Source of the DNA: Oscillospiraceae bacterium
GTDB lineage: Bacteria > Bacillota > Clostridia > Oscillospirales > Acutalibacteraceae
DNA: 47,411 nucleotides
Direction: 5' to 3'
Assembly: GCA_902780565.1 (NCBI GenBank)
Contig: CACZGD010000040.1
Coordinates: 1-47,411, forward strand
Shown: one piece after another, positions 39,982-47,411 of the stretch
Numbering within the stretch: the first letter of the stretch is position 1
Layout of the letters: each line of letters opens with the position of its first letter
Notes under the pieces: model-generated
Seen by the model: only the letters and a program-made list of their open reading frames with translations
Told to the model about the DNA's origin: nothing
The model's database searches: none
Translations under genes and position numbers: made by a program

Positions 39982-40772
39982 ACGCGCGCTGGGATCTGCA
40001 TATTCACACGCCGTACTGCGACGGGGCCTCCCCCGCGCGGGAGAGCGTGGAGGCGGCGCTTGCGCTCGGGCTGGAAACGATCGGCTTTTCGGGACACGCG
40101 CACACGCCCTTCGATGAAAGCTACTGCATGAGCGTTGAGAATACCGCTCGGTACGTCAGCGAGATCCGCGCCCTGCAGGCGGAATACCGGGACCGGATAC
40201 AGATCCTGCTCGGCATAGAGCAGGATCTGTATGCGGACCCGCCGTCAGCCGATTACGATTACGTCATCGGCAGCGTCCATTATCTGCGCCTCGGGGATTC
40301 ATATATCCCGGTGGACGAGGGAAACGATCACCTGCGAAAAGCCGCCGACGTTTGGTTCGGCGGCGATCCGCTTGCCGTAGCAGAAGCCTATTTCGCGGCG
40401 GTCGGGGACCTGGCGGAAACGGTGAAGCCCGATATCGTGGGGCATTTCGACCTGATCATGAAATATCAGGAGCGAGATCCGTTTCCGGATCCGTCCGCTC
40501 CCCGTTACGTGCGCGCATGGCGGCAGGCAGCGGACAGGCTTCTTGCCGCGGGCGCGGTCTTTGAGATCAACACCGGGGCGATCGCCCGCGGGCTGCGCGG
40601 CGTCCCCTATCCGGCACAGGACATTCTGCGATATCTGCGGGATGGCGGCGGGCGGTTCGTGTTTTCGAGCGACAGCCACAGGGCGGACACGCTCGCTTAC
40701 GGCTTTGCGGAATGCCGGGCGCTTGCGGACGCGCTGGGGCTGCGCTTCGGCGGGGACCTGCCGAAGCGCTGA
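39978..40772 (+). CDS. hisK: PHP-family histidinol-phosphatase
   Basis: This is a 264-residue PHP-domain phosphatase of the HisK/HisJ type that removes phosphate from histidinol phosphate. Metal ligands are seen in [46 protein letters not shown] and [10 protein letters not shown]. Placement at the end of a his operon that has a monofunctional hisB supports this job. The start is GTG, overlapping the hisIE stop, with AGGAG at 9 bases. Confidence 0.94.
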   Translation: MNARWDLHIHTPYCDGASPARESVEAALALGLETIGFSGHAHTPFDESYCMSVENTARYVSEIRALQAEYRDRIQILLGIEQDLYADPPSADYDYVIGSVHYLRLGDSYIPVDEGNDHLRKAADVWFGGDPLAVAEAYFAAVGDLAETVKPDIVGHFDLIMKYQERDPFPDPSAPRYVRAWRQAADRLLAAGAVFEINTGAIARGLRGVPYPAQDILRYLRDGGGRFVFSSDSHRADTLAYGFAECRALADALGLRFGGDLPKR

Positions 40773-40784
40773 GAGACAGAAAAA

Positions 40785-40822
40785 GGGACCGTGCCTGCGG
40801 AAAAGGACGGTCCCCTGTTTTT
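40785..40822. terminator. Terminator of the histidine operon, also usable by the converging peptidase gene
   Basis: GGGACCGT and ACGGTCCC form an 8-bp stem with a 14-base loop, followed by CTG and seven T. On the other strand an AAAAAGGG flank gives a T run as well. Confidence 0.85.
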
Positions 40823-40835
40823 TTGTTCTTACGGA

Positions 40836-42344
40836 TCAGGAATTCGGCTCTTCGGCGCCGCGCCCGGCTTTCATGCTGCCGACAAGGCGGCGGACGAAAT
40901 GCCCGGGCTGGAAGCCGTCCCCGCCCGAAACGGAATGCGCGAAAACGAAGGAATAGCCCTCGCTGCGTCCGAAGTCGGCGCTGTCGGCGGCCTCCAGTTT
41001 TTCGATCAGCCGCAGGAAGGTCTCCGTCTGCTCCGCCATGAGGTCGAGATCGAATTTTTCAACCTCCATCGTGGGGCTCTCGACGCAGAGGTAATAGGGA
41101 CCCGGCACCAGACAAACGCCCGGAATGCCCATCGTGAAGAAGTTCTGTCCTTCGCCGAAGTGCAGCATATTATGCCCCTTCAGCGTCATGCTGCGGGTGA
41201 GCTGCCGGTGCTCCCGCACGGTCTCGATATACAGCGCGTCCATATATTTATTGCCGGTATACACCATCTCCACGTCCGGCCGGCCGGTGCCGACGTACTG
41301 CCCGTCCTCCACAAGCCATTCAAGGCAGCCGAGGTGCTCCACGGCAAGGTTCGCCACACATTTCAGGTGATTGCCCTTGCCGTCCCAGAGGTTACGGTGA
41401 TACTGCAGCCAGCGGGAGGCGGACTGGAAGCCGCCGGTGCGGATATCCTTGAACACCGGCAGACGGAAATGTCCGGTCGTGAACAGGAAGATATGCGTCC
41501 TGCGGGGCTTTTTCGCCGCGACGTGACGGAGGAGCTCCAGCAGCGCGACGCCGCCGTTCTCCTCCACGGCGTTCGGACCGTCCGTATGCGTATTGACGAT
41601 CACACACTCGCCCTTTTCCTCCCCTTCCACGATGGTGTAGAAGGTCTCGGTATAGGCCAGTTTCTCCTTTTCGGCGGTCAGCACGAACCGCGCGGTCCGT
41701 TTCTCCTTCGCGGCGGCGATCAGCGTTTCGCCGTCGGTCGCATTGAGCCAGACGACCGGCAGCCCGAGATAGTCCTGAATGAAGGGCATCCACTGCCCTT
41801 CCACGGCGGCGTCCGGAATCCCCTCCCACACAAAGACCGCCGCGGCGGGCTTCAGAAGCTTCAGCGCCCCTTCGGCAAGGCAGCGCACCATGGCGGTGGC
41901 GACGGGCCCGTTATAAAACGCGGGCATGGTGGTATCCGCCGGATACGCGGAACGCATATCGAAGGCAAGCTCGGAGGGGAGCTTGCCGAGGTCCTCGATC
42001 TTCATGACCACGATTTTGCCCTCCGCCTTGACGGCCTTGTCGAGCCCGGAGAGGTAGAGCAGCGGCGCCGTGACGCCCTCCTCCGGCGTTTCGCCGGAAT
42101 AGGGATGCACGGAGGAAATATGCAGCGGCGTTTCTTCGCCGTCCTCCCCGATGAGCGAAAGCGAGGCGTCCGTCGCCTCCCAGCGGTCAAAATAGAACGG
42201 ATCGGCGTACACGGGCAGACCCAGCGCGCGGATCTCCTCTTTCAGATATTCAATATAGGCGAGCTGCCCGGCGGAGCCCGTGAGCTTTGGGCCGATGGAG
42301 ATCAGCGTCTCCATACCCTTTTGCAGAATCTCTTTGCTGATCAT
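40836..42344 (-). CDS. M28-family (aminopeptidase-like) metallopeptidase
   Basis: This is a 502-residue protein without signal peptide, so probably cytoplasmic. The metal centre is in NTHTDGPN (H253, D255), followed by EENGG at 261-265 where the usual order is D-D-N-G. The remaining ligands are probably in the region 300-440, for example HFRLP and KGHNMLHF. An inserted segment at about residues 95-190 has the position of a protease-associated domain. It is M28-like with atypical spacing; a peptidase or amidohydrolase role is plausible. AAGGAG lies 9 bases before the ATG. It is divergent from the ene-reductase gene. Confidence 0.8.
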   Translation of the reverse strand: MISKEILQKGMETLISIGPKLTGSAGQLAYIEYLKEEIRALGLPVYADPFYFDRWEATDASLSLIGEDGEETPLHISSVHPYSGETPEEGVTAPLLYLSGLDKAVKAEGKIVVMKIEDLGKLPSELAFDMRSAYPADTTMPAFYNGPVATAMVRCLAEGALKLLKPAAAVFVWEGIPDAAVEGQWMPFIQDYLGLPVVWLNATDGETLIAAAKEKRTARFVLTAEKEKLAYTETFYTIVEGEEKGECVIVNTHTDGPNAVEENGGVALLELLRHVAAKKPRRTHIFLFTTGHFRLPVFKDIRTGGFQSASRWLQYHRNLWDGKGNHLKCVANLAVEHLGCLEWLVEDGQYVGTGRPDVEMVYTGNKYMDALYIETVREHRQLTRSMTLKGHNMLHFGEGQNFFTMGIPGVCLVPGPYYLCVESPTMEVEKFDLDLMAEQTETFLRLIEKLEAADSADFGRSEGYSFVFAHSVSGGDGFQPGHFVRRLVGSMKAGRGAEEPNS

Positions 42345-42367
42345 GCGAAAGTCTCCTTAAAAAACAC

Positions 42368-42396
42368 TTGTATCTTGATTTTCTGTGTGTTATGAT
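42368..42396 (+). promoter_or_regulatory. SigA-type promoter of the ene-reductase gene
   Basis: TTGTAT (42368-42373) and TATGAT (42391-42396) are separated by 17 bases in the AT-rich divergent spacer. Confidence 0.65.
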
Positions 42397-42483
42397 TATT
42401 TTAACAGGGATCAGCCCCGAATACATGACGAAAGTGTGAATTTTTCCGCACTTTTCGTTCAGAATGCAGAGAGAAGGTTTATT

Positions 42484-44538
42484 ATGGATAAACGCTTGGA
42501 ACCCTTATTCACGCCGTGGAGGATCGGCAGCTGCGAGATCAAGAACCGGATCGTGCTGACCTCCATGGGCGGCACCGACCTGTTCGGCTGGATGGAGAAA
42601 AACCACTTCGACAAGGCCGGGGCGCGCTTCATCTACGAGGTCGCGAAGAACAACGCGGGGCTCGTGCTGCCGGGCTGCCAGCCGGTGTATAATCCCATGC
42701 TGGGGCAATGGCTGCACAAAAACGACAAAATGTACCGCGACCTGGCGGGCTGGCTGCCGGAGTTCCACAAGACCGGCGCGAAGCTGTTCGTGCAGCTCAC
42801 CGCGGGCTTCGGGCGCTCCTTCACGGTCAGCGCCATGATGGAGACGCTGTATACGAATCCGCTGCTACGAAAGCTCTCGAAGCCGGTGATGGATCTGGAT
42901 AAGATCACGGCGTCCGCCTCCCCCGCCCCGAACCGCTGGTCGGACAAGATCCCCTCCCGCGAGCTGACGAAGGCGGAGATCCATGAGTTCGTGATGGCGT
43001 TCGCCTATTCTGCGCAGAAGCTGCAGGCGGCGGGCGTGGACGGCGTGGAGATCCACGCCGTGCATGAAGGGTATCTGCTCGATCAGTTCACCCTGCCCTA
43101 CGTCAATCAGCGCACGGACGAATACGGCGGCAGTCTGGAAAACCGCTACCGCTTCGCAACCGATATCGTGCGGGCGATCAAGCGCCTGTGCGGCAAGGAC
43201 TTCCCGGTCTCCCTGCGCTATTCCGTCGTGTCCAAAACAAAAGGCTTCCGGCAGGGCGCACTGCCCGGCGAGGATTACGAAGAGGTCGGGCGCACGATGG
43301 AGGAGAGCGAACAGGCGGTCCGGCTTCTGGAGGAAGCGGGCTACGATATGCTCAATTGCGACAACGGCACCTACGACGCGTGGTACTGGGCGCATCCCCC
43401 GATCTATATGCCCGAAAACTGCAACCTTGCGGACGTGGAGCACATCAAGCAGTTCACGTCCCTGCCCGTCGTCCCTGCGGGTCGGCTGGATCCCTTCGTC
43501 GCGGCGGACGCGATCCGGGACGGCAAGATCGACGGCGCGGGCTTCGCGCGGCAGTTTTTGGCGGACCCGGAATGGGTCACAAAACTCATCGAGGACCGCG
43601 CGGACGACATTCGTCCCTGCATCCTCTGCCATAACGGCTGCTTCAACATGTGCCACTATCAGGGCGTGCCGAACGACCAGTCCCTGTCCGATTCCCTGGG
43701 GCTTGCGCGCTGCGCCGTGAACGCCGAAATGATGCAGTGGGACAAGCATTTCATCAAGCCCGCGAAAACGCCGAAGCGCGTGCATATCGTGGGCGGCGGC
43801 ATCGGCGGCATGGAGGCCGCGCGCGTGCTGAAGCTGCGGGGGCACGAGCCCGTCATTTATGAAAAGAGCGGCAGGCTCGGCGGCACGTTCATTCCTGCCA
43901 GCGCGGAAAGCTACAAGGGCAAGCTGCGCGAGCTGCTTCAGTGGTACCTGCGCCAGATGGACAAGCTCGGGATCGAGGTCAATCTGAACACGGAGATCGA
44001 CGATATCCGTCTGTTCGGCGACGAGCCCGTGATCGTCGCGACCGGCGCCGTGCCGCGCTTCCTCGGCAACGTGCCGGGCTTTGAAAAGACCGTGGAAGCC
44101 TGCGAATACCTGAACAAGGAAAAGGAGGTCGGCGAAACGGTAGCCGTGATCGGCGGCGGTCTGACCGGCTGCGAGATCGCCTATGAGCTTGCGCTGACCG
44201 GGCACAAGCCCCTGATCGTTGAAATGAAGAACGATCTGGTCGCGCAGACCGGCGTTTGCCTCGCGAATTCCTCCTACCTGCGCGAATGGTTCGCATTGAA
44301 CGAGGTGCCCGTGTATCTGAACGCGACGCTGCAGGAGGTGCAGAACGGCGCGATCGTCGTGAAGCAGGACGGAGAAACCCTCACGCTCCCCTGCGACTCG
44401 GTCATCAGCTCCGCCGGTTATATCCCGAACCCGCTGGCGCGCGGCGGGAAAAACGTGATCCTTGTCGGCGACTGCAAAAAGGTCGGCAACCTCAGAAGCG
44501 TGATCTGGGGCGCTTATGAAGCCGCAATGAAAATCTGA
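42484..44538 (+). CDS. NADH:flavin oxidoreductase, 2,4-dienoyl-CoA reductase / BaiCD type
   Basis: This is a 684-residue enzyme with the three-cofactor layout of the enoate and 2,4-dienoyl-CoA reductase family. Residues 1 to about 380 are the FMN barrel (NRIVLTSMGGTDLFGW, VDGVEIHAVHEGYLLDQF, RTDEYGGSLENRYRF). A 4Fe-4S site follows (CILCHNGCFNMC). The C-terminal half is an FAD/NAD(P) domain (IVGGGIGGMEAARVL, VIGGGLTGCEIAYELA). It reduces activated C=C bonds; the active loop HAVHEGYLLDQF differs from the common HGYL form. Substrate unknown: fatty acyl, bile-acid or plant-derived enones are options. The secreted nuclease-like gene follows after 20 bases. Confidence 0.92.
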   Translation: MDKRLEPLFTPWRIGSCEIKNRIVLTSMGGTDLFGWMEKNHFDKAGARFIYEVAKNNAGLVLPGCQPVYNPMLGQWLHKNDKMYRDLAGWLPEFHKTGAKLFVQLTAGFGRSFTVSAMMETLYTNPLLRKLSKPVMDLDKITASASPAPNRWSDKIPSRELTKAEIHEFVMAFAYSAQKLQAAGVDGVEIHAVHEGYLLDQFTLPYVNQRTDEYGGSLENRYRFATDIVRAIKRLCGKDFPVSLRYSVVSKTKGFRQGALPGEDYEEVGRTMEESEQAVRLLEEAGYDMLNCDNGTYDAWYWAHPPIYMPENCNLADVEHIKQFTSLPVVPAGRLDPFVAADAIRDGKIDGAGFARQFLADPEWVTKLIEDRADDIRPCILCHNGCFNMCHYQGVPNDQSLSDSLGLARCAVNAEMMQWDKHFIKPAKTPKRVHIVGGGIGGMEAARVLKLRGHEPVIYEKSGRLGGTFIPASAESYKGKLRELLQWYLRQMDKLGIEVNLNTEIDDIRLFGDEPVIVATGAVPRFLGNVPGFEKTVEACEYLNKEKEVGETVAVIGGGLTGCEIAYELALTGHKPLIVEMKNDLVAQTGVCLANSSYLREWFALNEVPVYLNATLQEVQNGAIVVKQDGETLTLPCDSVISSAGYIPNPLARGGKNVILVGDCKKVGNLRSVIWGAYEAAMKI

Positions 44539-44558
44539 TTCAAAAAAGGAGGATTCCC

Positions 44559-45629
44559 ATGAAAAAAGCGATCAGCGTAATTCTCAGCGTTCTGTTAACC
44601 CTTGGACTTCTTCCGGCGACGTTTGCCGCCGAGCCGAAAAACACGGCGAACTCGGGCAGCTTCTCCGTTTTATGCTACAACGTCGCGGGCTTGCCGGATA
44701 TCTCCTTCATTACCGGCGGGACCCGAGACGTGCCCGCCAATCAGCGCGCCATCGGCGCCTTCGTTTCGGAAAAGCAGTACGACATTTTCGCGGCGCAGGA
44801 GGATTTCGGCTACCACGACGAATTGGTCTCCACGCTGCGGGGATACAACTATTCCACCTTCCACAGGGGAATCGTACCGTTCGGCGACGGCACCTCCACC
44901 TTTACAAGAAGCTTTCCGATGTATAATGAAAAGCATATCCAGTGGAATTCCCTTTACGGCATCGTCGACGACGGCGCGGATCAGTTTTCCACAAAGGGGA
45001 TCACCTACACCTGCATCAACGTCGCACCGGATGTATACATCGACTTTTACAACATCCACGCCGACGCCTATGGCGACGCAGGCAGCCTTGCCGCGAGACG
45101 CGACAACTTCACGCAGCTTCGCGACCTGATCAACGGCAGAGATACCGACCGCGCGGTGATCGTGACCGGCGACTTCAACGCCTATCTCTTCAACGACGCC
45201 TCCGGGCTCAAGGAGCTTCTGATCGAGGGCGCGGGGCTGAAGGACGCCTGGGTCGAAATCGAGAACGACGGCAATTACGACGACTGCAGCCGGTGGATCG
45301 CTGAAATGGGCGAGGGCTGGACCGGGAAATGGGGGCGCTGGGATTCCGTGGAACGGTTCCTTTATAAAGACGGCGGCGGCGTGACGCTGACCGCCGAGGC
45401 GTTCAGTTACCTCCATGTTTATAACGCAAACGGAGAGGACTGCTCCGACCATGCAGCCGCCGACGCGGTGTTCTCCTACACGGTAAACGCCGCCGATCCA
45501 GGCGAGGAGCTCTCCGAGAAGCAGTATTCCTCCGTGCTGGAATTCTTCCGCCGCGTTTTCGAGTTTTTCAAAGCGTTGCTGCTTGGATTCGGCAACCTGG
45601 ACAAGGTCTTCGAGTACTTTAAGAAATAA
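44559..45629 (+). CDS. Secreted endonuclease/exonuclease/phosphatase-fold protein
   Basis: This is a 356-residue exported protein. A signal peptide covers residues 1-24 (ending TFAA). EEP-fold motifs are seen in order: LCYNVAGLPD, AAQEDFGYHDE (metal Glu), YNIHADAY, VTGDFNAYL and CSDHAAADAVF at the C-terminal end of the domain. Such enzymes cut phosphodiesters or phosphomonoesters in nucleic acids, lipids or inositol phosphates. The last 35 residues (FFRRVFEFFKALLLGF, then KVFEYFKK) make an amphipathic aromatic/basic tail. AAGGAGG lies 8 bases before the ATG. It is probably cotranscribed with the ene-reductase. Confidence 0.9.
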   Translation: MKKAISVILSVLLTLGLLPATFAAEPKNTANSGSFSVLCYNVAGLPDISFITGGTRDVPANQRAIGAFVSEKQYDIFAAQEDFGYHDELVSTLRGYNYSTFHRGIVPFGDGTSTFTRSFPMYNEKHIQWNSLYGIVDDGADQFSTKGITYTCINVAPDVYIDFYNIHADAYGDAGSLAARRDNFTQLRDLINGRDTDRAVIVTGDFNAYLFNDASGLKELLIEGAGLKDAWVEIENDGNYDDCSRWIAEMGEGWTGKWGRWDSVERFLYKDGGGVTLTAEAFSYLHVYNANGEDCSDHAAADAVFSYTVNAADPGEELSEKQYSSVLEFFRRVFEFFKALLLGFGNLDKVFEYFKK

Positions 45630-45674
45630 CAGGGACCTCTGCAATCCCCATGCTTTGGCTTCTGAACGAAAGAC

Positions 45675-45711
45675 GGGCGCGCCGCAATTCATTTTGCAGC
45701 GCGCCCTTTTT
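45675..45711. terminator. Terminator between the secreted EEP gene and ileS
   Basis: GGGCGCGCCGCAA and TTGCAGCGCGCCC form a 13-bp stem with one mismatch, a 6-base loop and a T run on the plus strand; the other strand has a moderate T tail. Confidence 0.85.
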
Positions 45712-45731
45712 GAAAAAACAACAGGATGGCA

Positions 45732-47411
45732 TTAAACGACCTTTACGCCGATGGTCGCGTTTTCGCCGTTGACGTCCCAGTCCTTGACGTGGCCTTCGGG
45801 CTTAGCGACCGCAATCGAATCCGCCAGCACGTCGCCCGCGATCTCGCTGCCGTGCGCTTCCACGATGGCGTTGATCTTATCGCTGCCAGAAATCGTGACG
45901 CGGATGTGATCGGTGACGTTGAAATCCGCGTCCTTGCGCATGGTCTGGATCTTGGAGATCAGCTCGCGCACAAAGCCCTCGTCAATGAGCGCCTGCGTGA
46001 GAACGGTGTTGAGCGCCACGGTGACGCCGTGGTCGGAGACCGTGAAGGCGTTATTGACCTGCTCTGTGGAGATCAGCAGATCCTCGGGCGCAAGCTCGAT
46101 ATCGCCGTCGGAAAGATGCAGTGTCAGCGTGCCCTTTTCGTCCAGCTCCGCCTTGGCGGCAAGCCCGTCCAGCGTAGCAAGCTGATTGCGGATCTCGCCG
46201 AGCTTTTTGCCGTACTTCGGACCGAGGGTCTTGAGCTGCGGCTTGAAGGAGAAATTCAGCAGTCCCGCCGCCGTGTCCGCATAATGGACCTCCTTGACGT
46301 TGAGCTCATCCGCGACGATCGCGGCAAACTCCGGCTGCAGCACCTTTTCGCCGACGACCGTGACGTCCTGCAGGGGCTGGCGGTTCTTGATGTTGGAGCC
46401 GTTTCTGGCGGCACGGCCGAGCTCCACGATATCCAGCACCTCACGCATGGAGGTTTCAAGGGACGCGTCGATCAGGCTTTCGTCCGCCGTGGGGAACGCG
46501 CAGAGATGCACGCTTTCGGGCGCGGTCGGATCGGCAGACAGGACCAGATTGCGATAGATATCCTCCGCCATGAAGGGGATCATGGGCGCGGAGATCTTTG
46601 CGACGGTCACAAGCGCGGTATAGAGCGTGAGATAGGCGTTGATCTTATCCTGCTCCAGACCGGTCGCCCAGTAGCGCTCGCGGGAGCGGCGGACGTACCA
46701 GTTCGAGAGCTCGTCCACAAAGGTATCGAGCGCCTTGCCCGCCTCCGGGATGCGGTAGTTTTCAAGATGGGAGTCGACCGCCTTGACCGTGGAGTGCAGA
46801 CGCGAAAGCAGCCAGCGGTCCATAACGCCGGGGTCCTTCAGTTCGTGCTTCGTGGGATCGAATTCATCGATGTTCGCATACAGGACGTAGAACGCATAGG
46901 TGTTCCACAGCGTGCCCATGAACTTGCGCTGCCCCTCCAGCACCGCCTTGTCATAAAAGCGGTTCGGCAGCCAGGGCGCGGAGTTCGTATAGAAATACCA
47001 GCGGATCGCGTCCGCGCCGTATTTCTGCAGCGCGTCGAACGGATCGACGGCGTTGCCCTTGGACTTGCTCATCTTCTGCCCGTTTTCGTCCTGCACGAGG
47101 CCGAGCACGATGACGTTCTTATAGGGAGACTGATTGAACAGGAGCGTGGAGATCGCAAGCAGCGAATAGAACCAACCGCGCGTCTGATCGACCGCCTCGC
47201 TGATGAAGTCCGCCGGGAACTGCGATTCGAACAGGTCCTTGTTCTCGAACGGATAGTGATGCTGCGCAAAGGGCATGGAGCCGGAGTCAAACCAGCAGTC
47301 GATGACCTCCGGCACGCGGCGCATCTCCTTGCCGCACTTCTCACACGGGATCGTGACCGCGTCGATATAAGGACGGTGCAGCTCGATATCGTCCGGGCAG
47401 TTGTTCGACAG
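45732..47411 (-). CDS. ileS: Isoleucyl-tRNA synthetase, C-terminal part
   Basis: This reading frame of about 560 codons runs off the right edge. It charges tRNA-Ile. The class I KMSKS loop (NGQKMSKSKGNAVDPFDAL) is present. Upstream, VPEVIDCWFDSGSMPF and DQTRGWFYSLLAI are typical of the IleRS catalytic core, and a Cys pair (CEKCGK) lies just inside the edge. The anticodon-binding domain is MDRWLLSRLHSTVKAVDSHL and onward. The C-terminal 250 residues follow the long (type 2/eukaryote-like) IleRS form, with GRAARNGSNIKNRQPLQ, and no zinc finger at the very end. Any T-box leader would lie outside the window. Confidence 0.96.
   Translation of the reverse strand: MSNNCPDDIELHRPYIDAVTIPCEKCGKEMRRVPEVIDCWFDSGSMPFAQHHYPFENKDLFESQFPADFISEAVDQTRGWFYSLLAISTLLFNQSPYKNVIVLGLVQDENGQKMSKSKGNAVDPFDALQKYGADAIRWYFYTNSAPWLPNRFYDKAVLEGQRKFMGTLWNTYAFYVLYANIDEFDPTKHELKDPGVMDRWLLSRLHSTVKAVDSHLENYRIPEAGKALDTFVDELSNWYVRRSRERYWATGLEQDKINAYLTLYTALVTVAKISAPMIPFMAEDIYRNLVLSADPTAPESVHLCAFPTADESLIDASLETSMREVLDIVELGRAARNGSNIKNRQPLQDVTVVGEKVLQPEFAAIVADELNVKEVHYADTAAGLLNFSFKPQLKTLGPKYGKKLGEIRNQLATLDGLAAKAELDEKGTLTLHLSDGDIELAPEDLLISTEQVNNAFTVSDHGVTVALNTVLTQALIDEGFVRELISKIQTMRKDADFNVTDHIRVTISGSDKINAIVEAHGSEIAGDVLADSIAVAKPEGHVKDWDVNGENATIGVKVV

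Noticed and set aside
42865-44205. 446-codon minus-strand frame over the ene-reductase
   Set aside because: Antisense to clear FMN, iron-sulfur and FAD motifs.

Overview
The window looks like chromosome of an anaerobic, spore-forming Clostridia-class Firmicute, probably an Oscillospirales-like gut lineage. Four things suggest this. There is a spoVAC-spoVAD pair behind a sigma-G-type promoter. There is a full [FeFe]-hydrogenase maturation set (hydE, hydG, hydF and a TM1266-type regulator). The histidine operon uses HisZ, short-form HisG and a PHP-type histidinol phosphatase. Sec signal peptides and SigA-like promoters with 16-18 bp spacers are frequent. Base composition is GC-rich except for one AT-rich island near 4.05-5.22 kb. 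The taxonomic placement is inference; no rRNA is present. I see no insertion sequence, prophage or CRISPR array.

Layout. 1-3.6 kb: start of a secreted protein (minus strand), then metG-tatD and a small ORF. 3.6-5.2 kb: a DUF2442/XRE protein, an AT-rich lipoprotein and small-protein pair, and a promoter-driven, highly folded RNA with its own terminator. 5.3-6.9 kb: a UPF0291 protein and a histidine phosphatase, divergent from an XRE regulator whose promoter overlaps theirs. 6.95-8.6 kb: spoVAC-spoVAD and a 49-residue ORF. 8.7-9.8 kb: rpsF-ssb-rpsR. 9.8-17.3 kb: an ECF sigma factor, a large anti-sigma-like membrane protein, a lipoprotein sharing its ectodomain, and three membrane-anchored, propeller-like proteins. 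Two of these share a near-identical 251-bp segment. 17.4-23.1 kb: a Cys-rich small protein, a secreted alpha/beta hydrolase, a secreted phosphoesterase and a zinc-ribbon/OmpA membrane protein. 23.3 kb: tRNA-Leu(GAG). 23.5-27.6 kb: hydrogenase maturation operon. 27.7-32.4 kb: secreted GH5 glycosidase, a PadR regulator with its membrane partner, and an MFS transporter. 32.5-40.8 kb: a complete, tightly overlapping histidine operon. 40.8-47.4 kb: an M28-like peptidase, an FMN/FAD/4Fe-4S ene-reductase, a secreted endonuclease/phosphatase-fold protein and the 3' part of ileS.

How the genes work together. The histidine operon runs hisR-hisZG-hisD-hisC-hisB-hisH-hisA-hisF-hisIE-hisK and encodes every step from PRPP plus ATP to histidine. 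HisZ and HisG are fused in one protein, and HisF as read lacks the segment holding its SGGAG phosphate loop and helix alpha-7. HydE, HydG and HydF build the H-cluster for hydrogenases that must lie outside the window. Four separate secreted enzymes (hydrolase, phosphoesterase, GH5, endonuclease-like) share lipobox-free signal peptides and short aromatic/basic amphipathic C-terminal tails, which suggests a common surface-retention signal.

The most interesting items are the folded RNA at about 4976-5162, the shared C-terminal tails, the HisF deletion, the HisZ-HisG fusion and the ECF/propeller locus.
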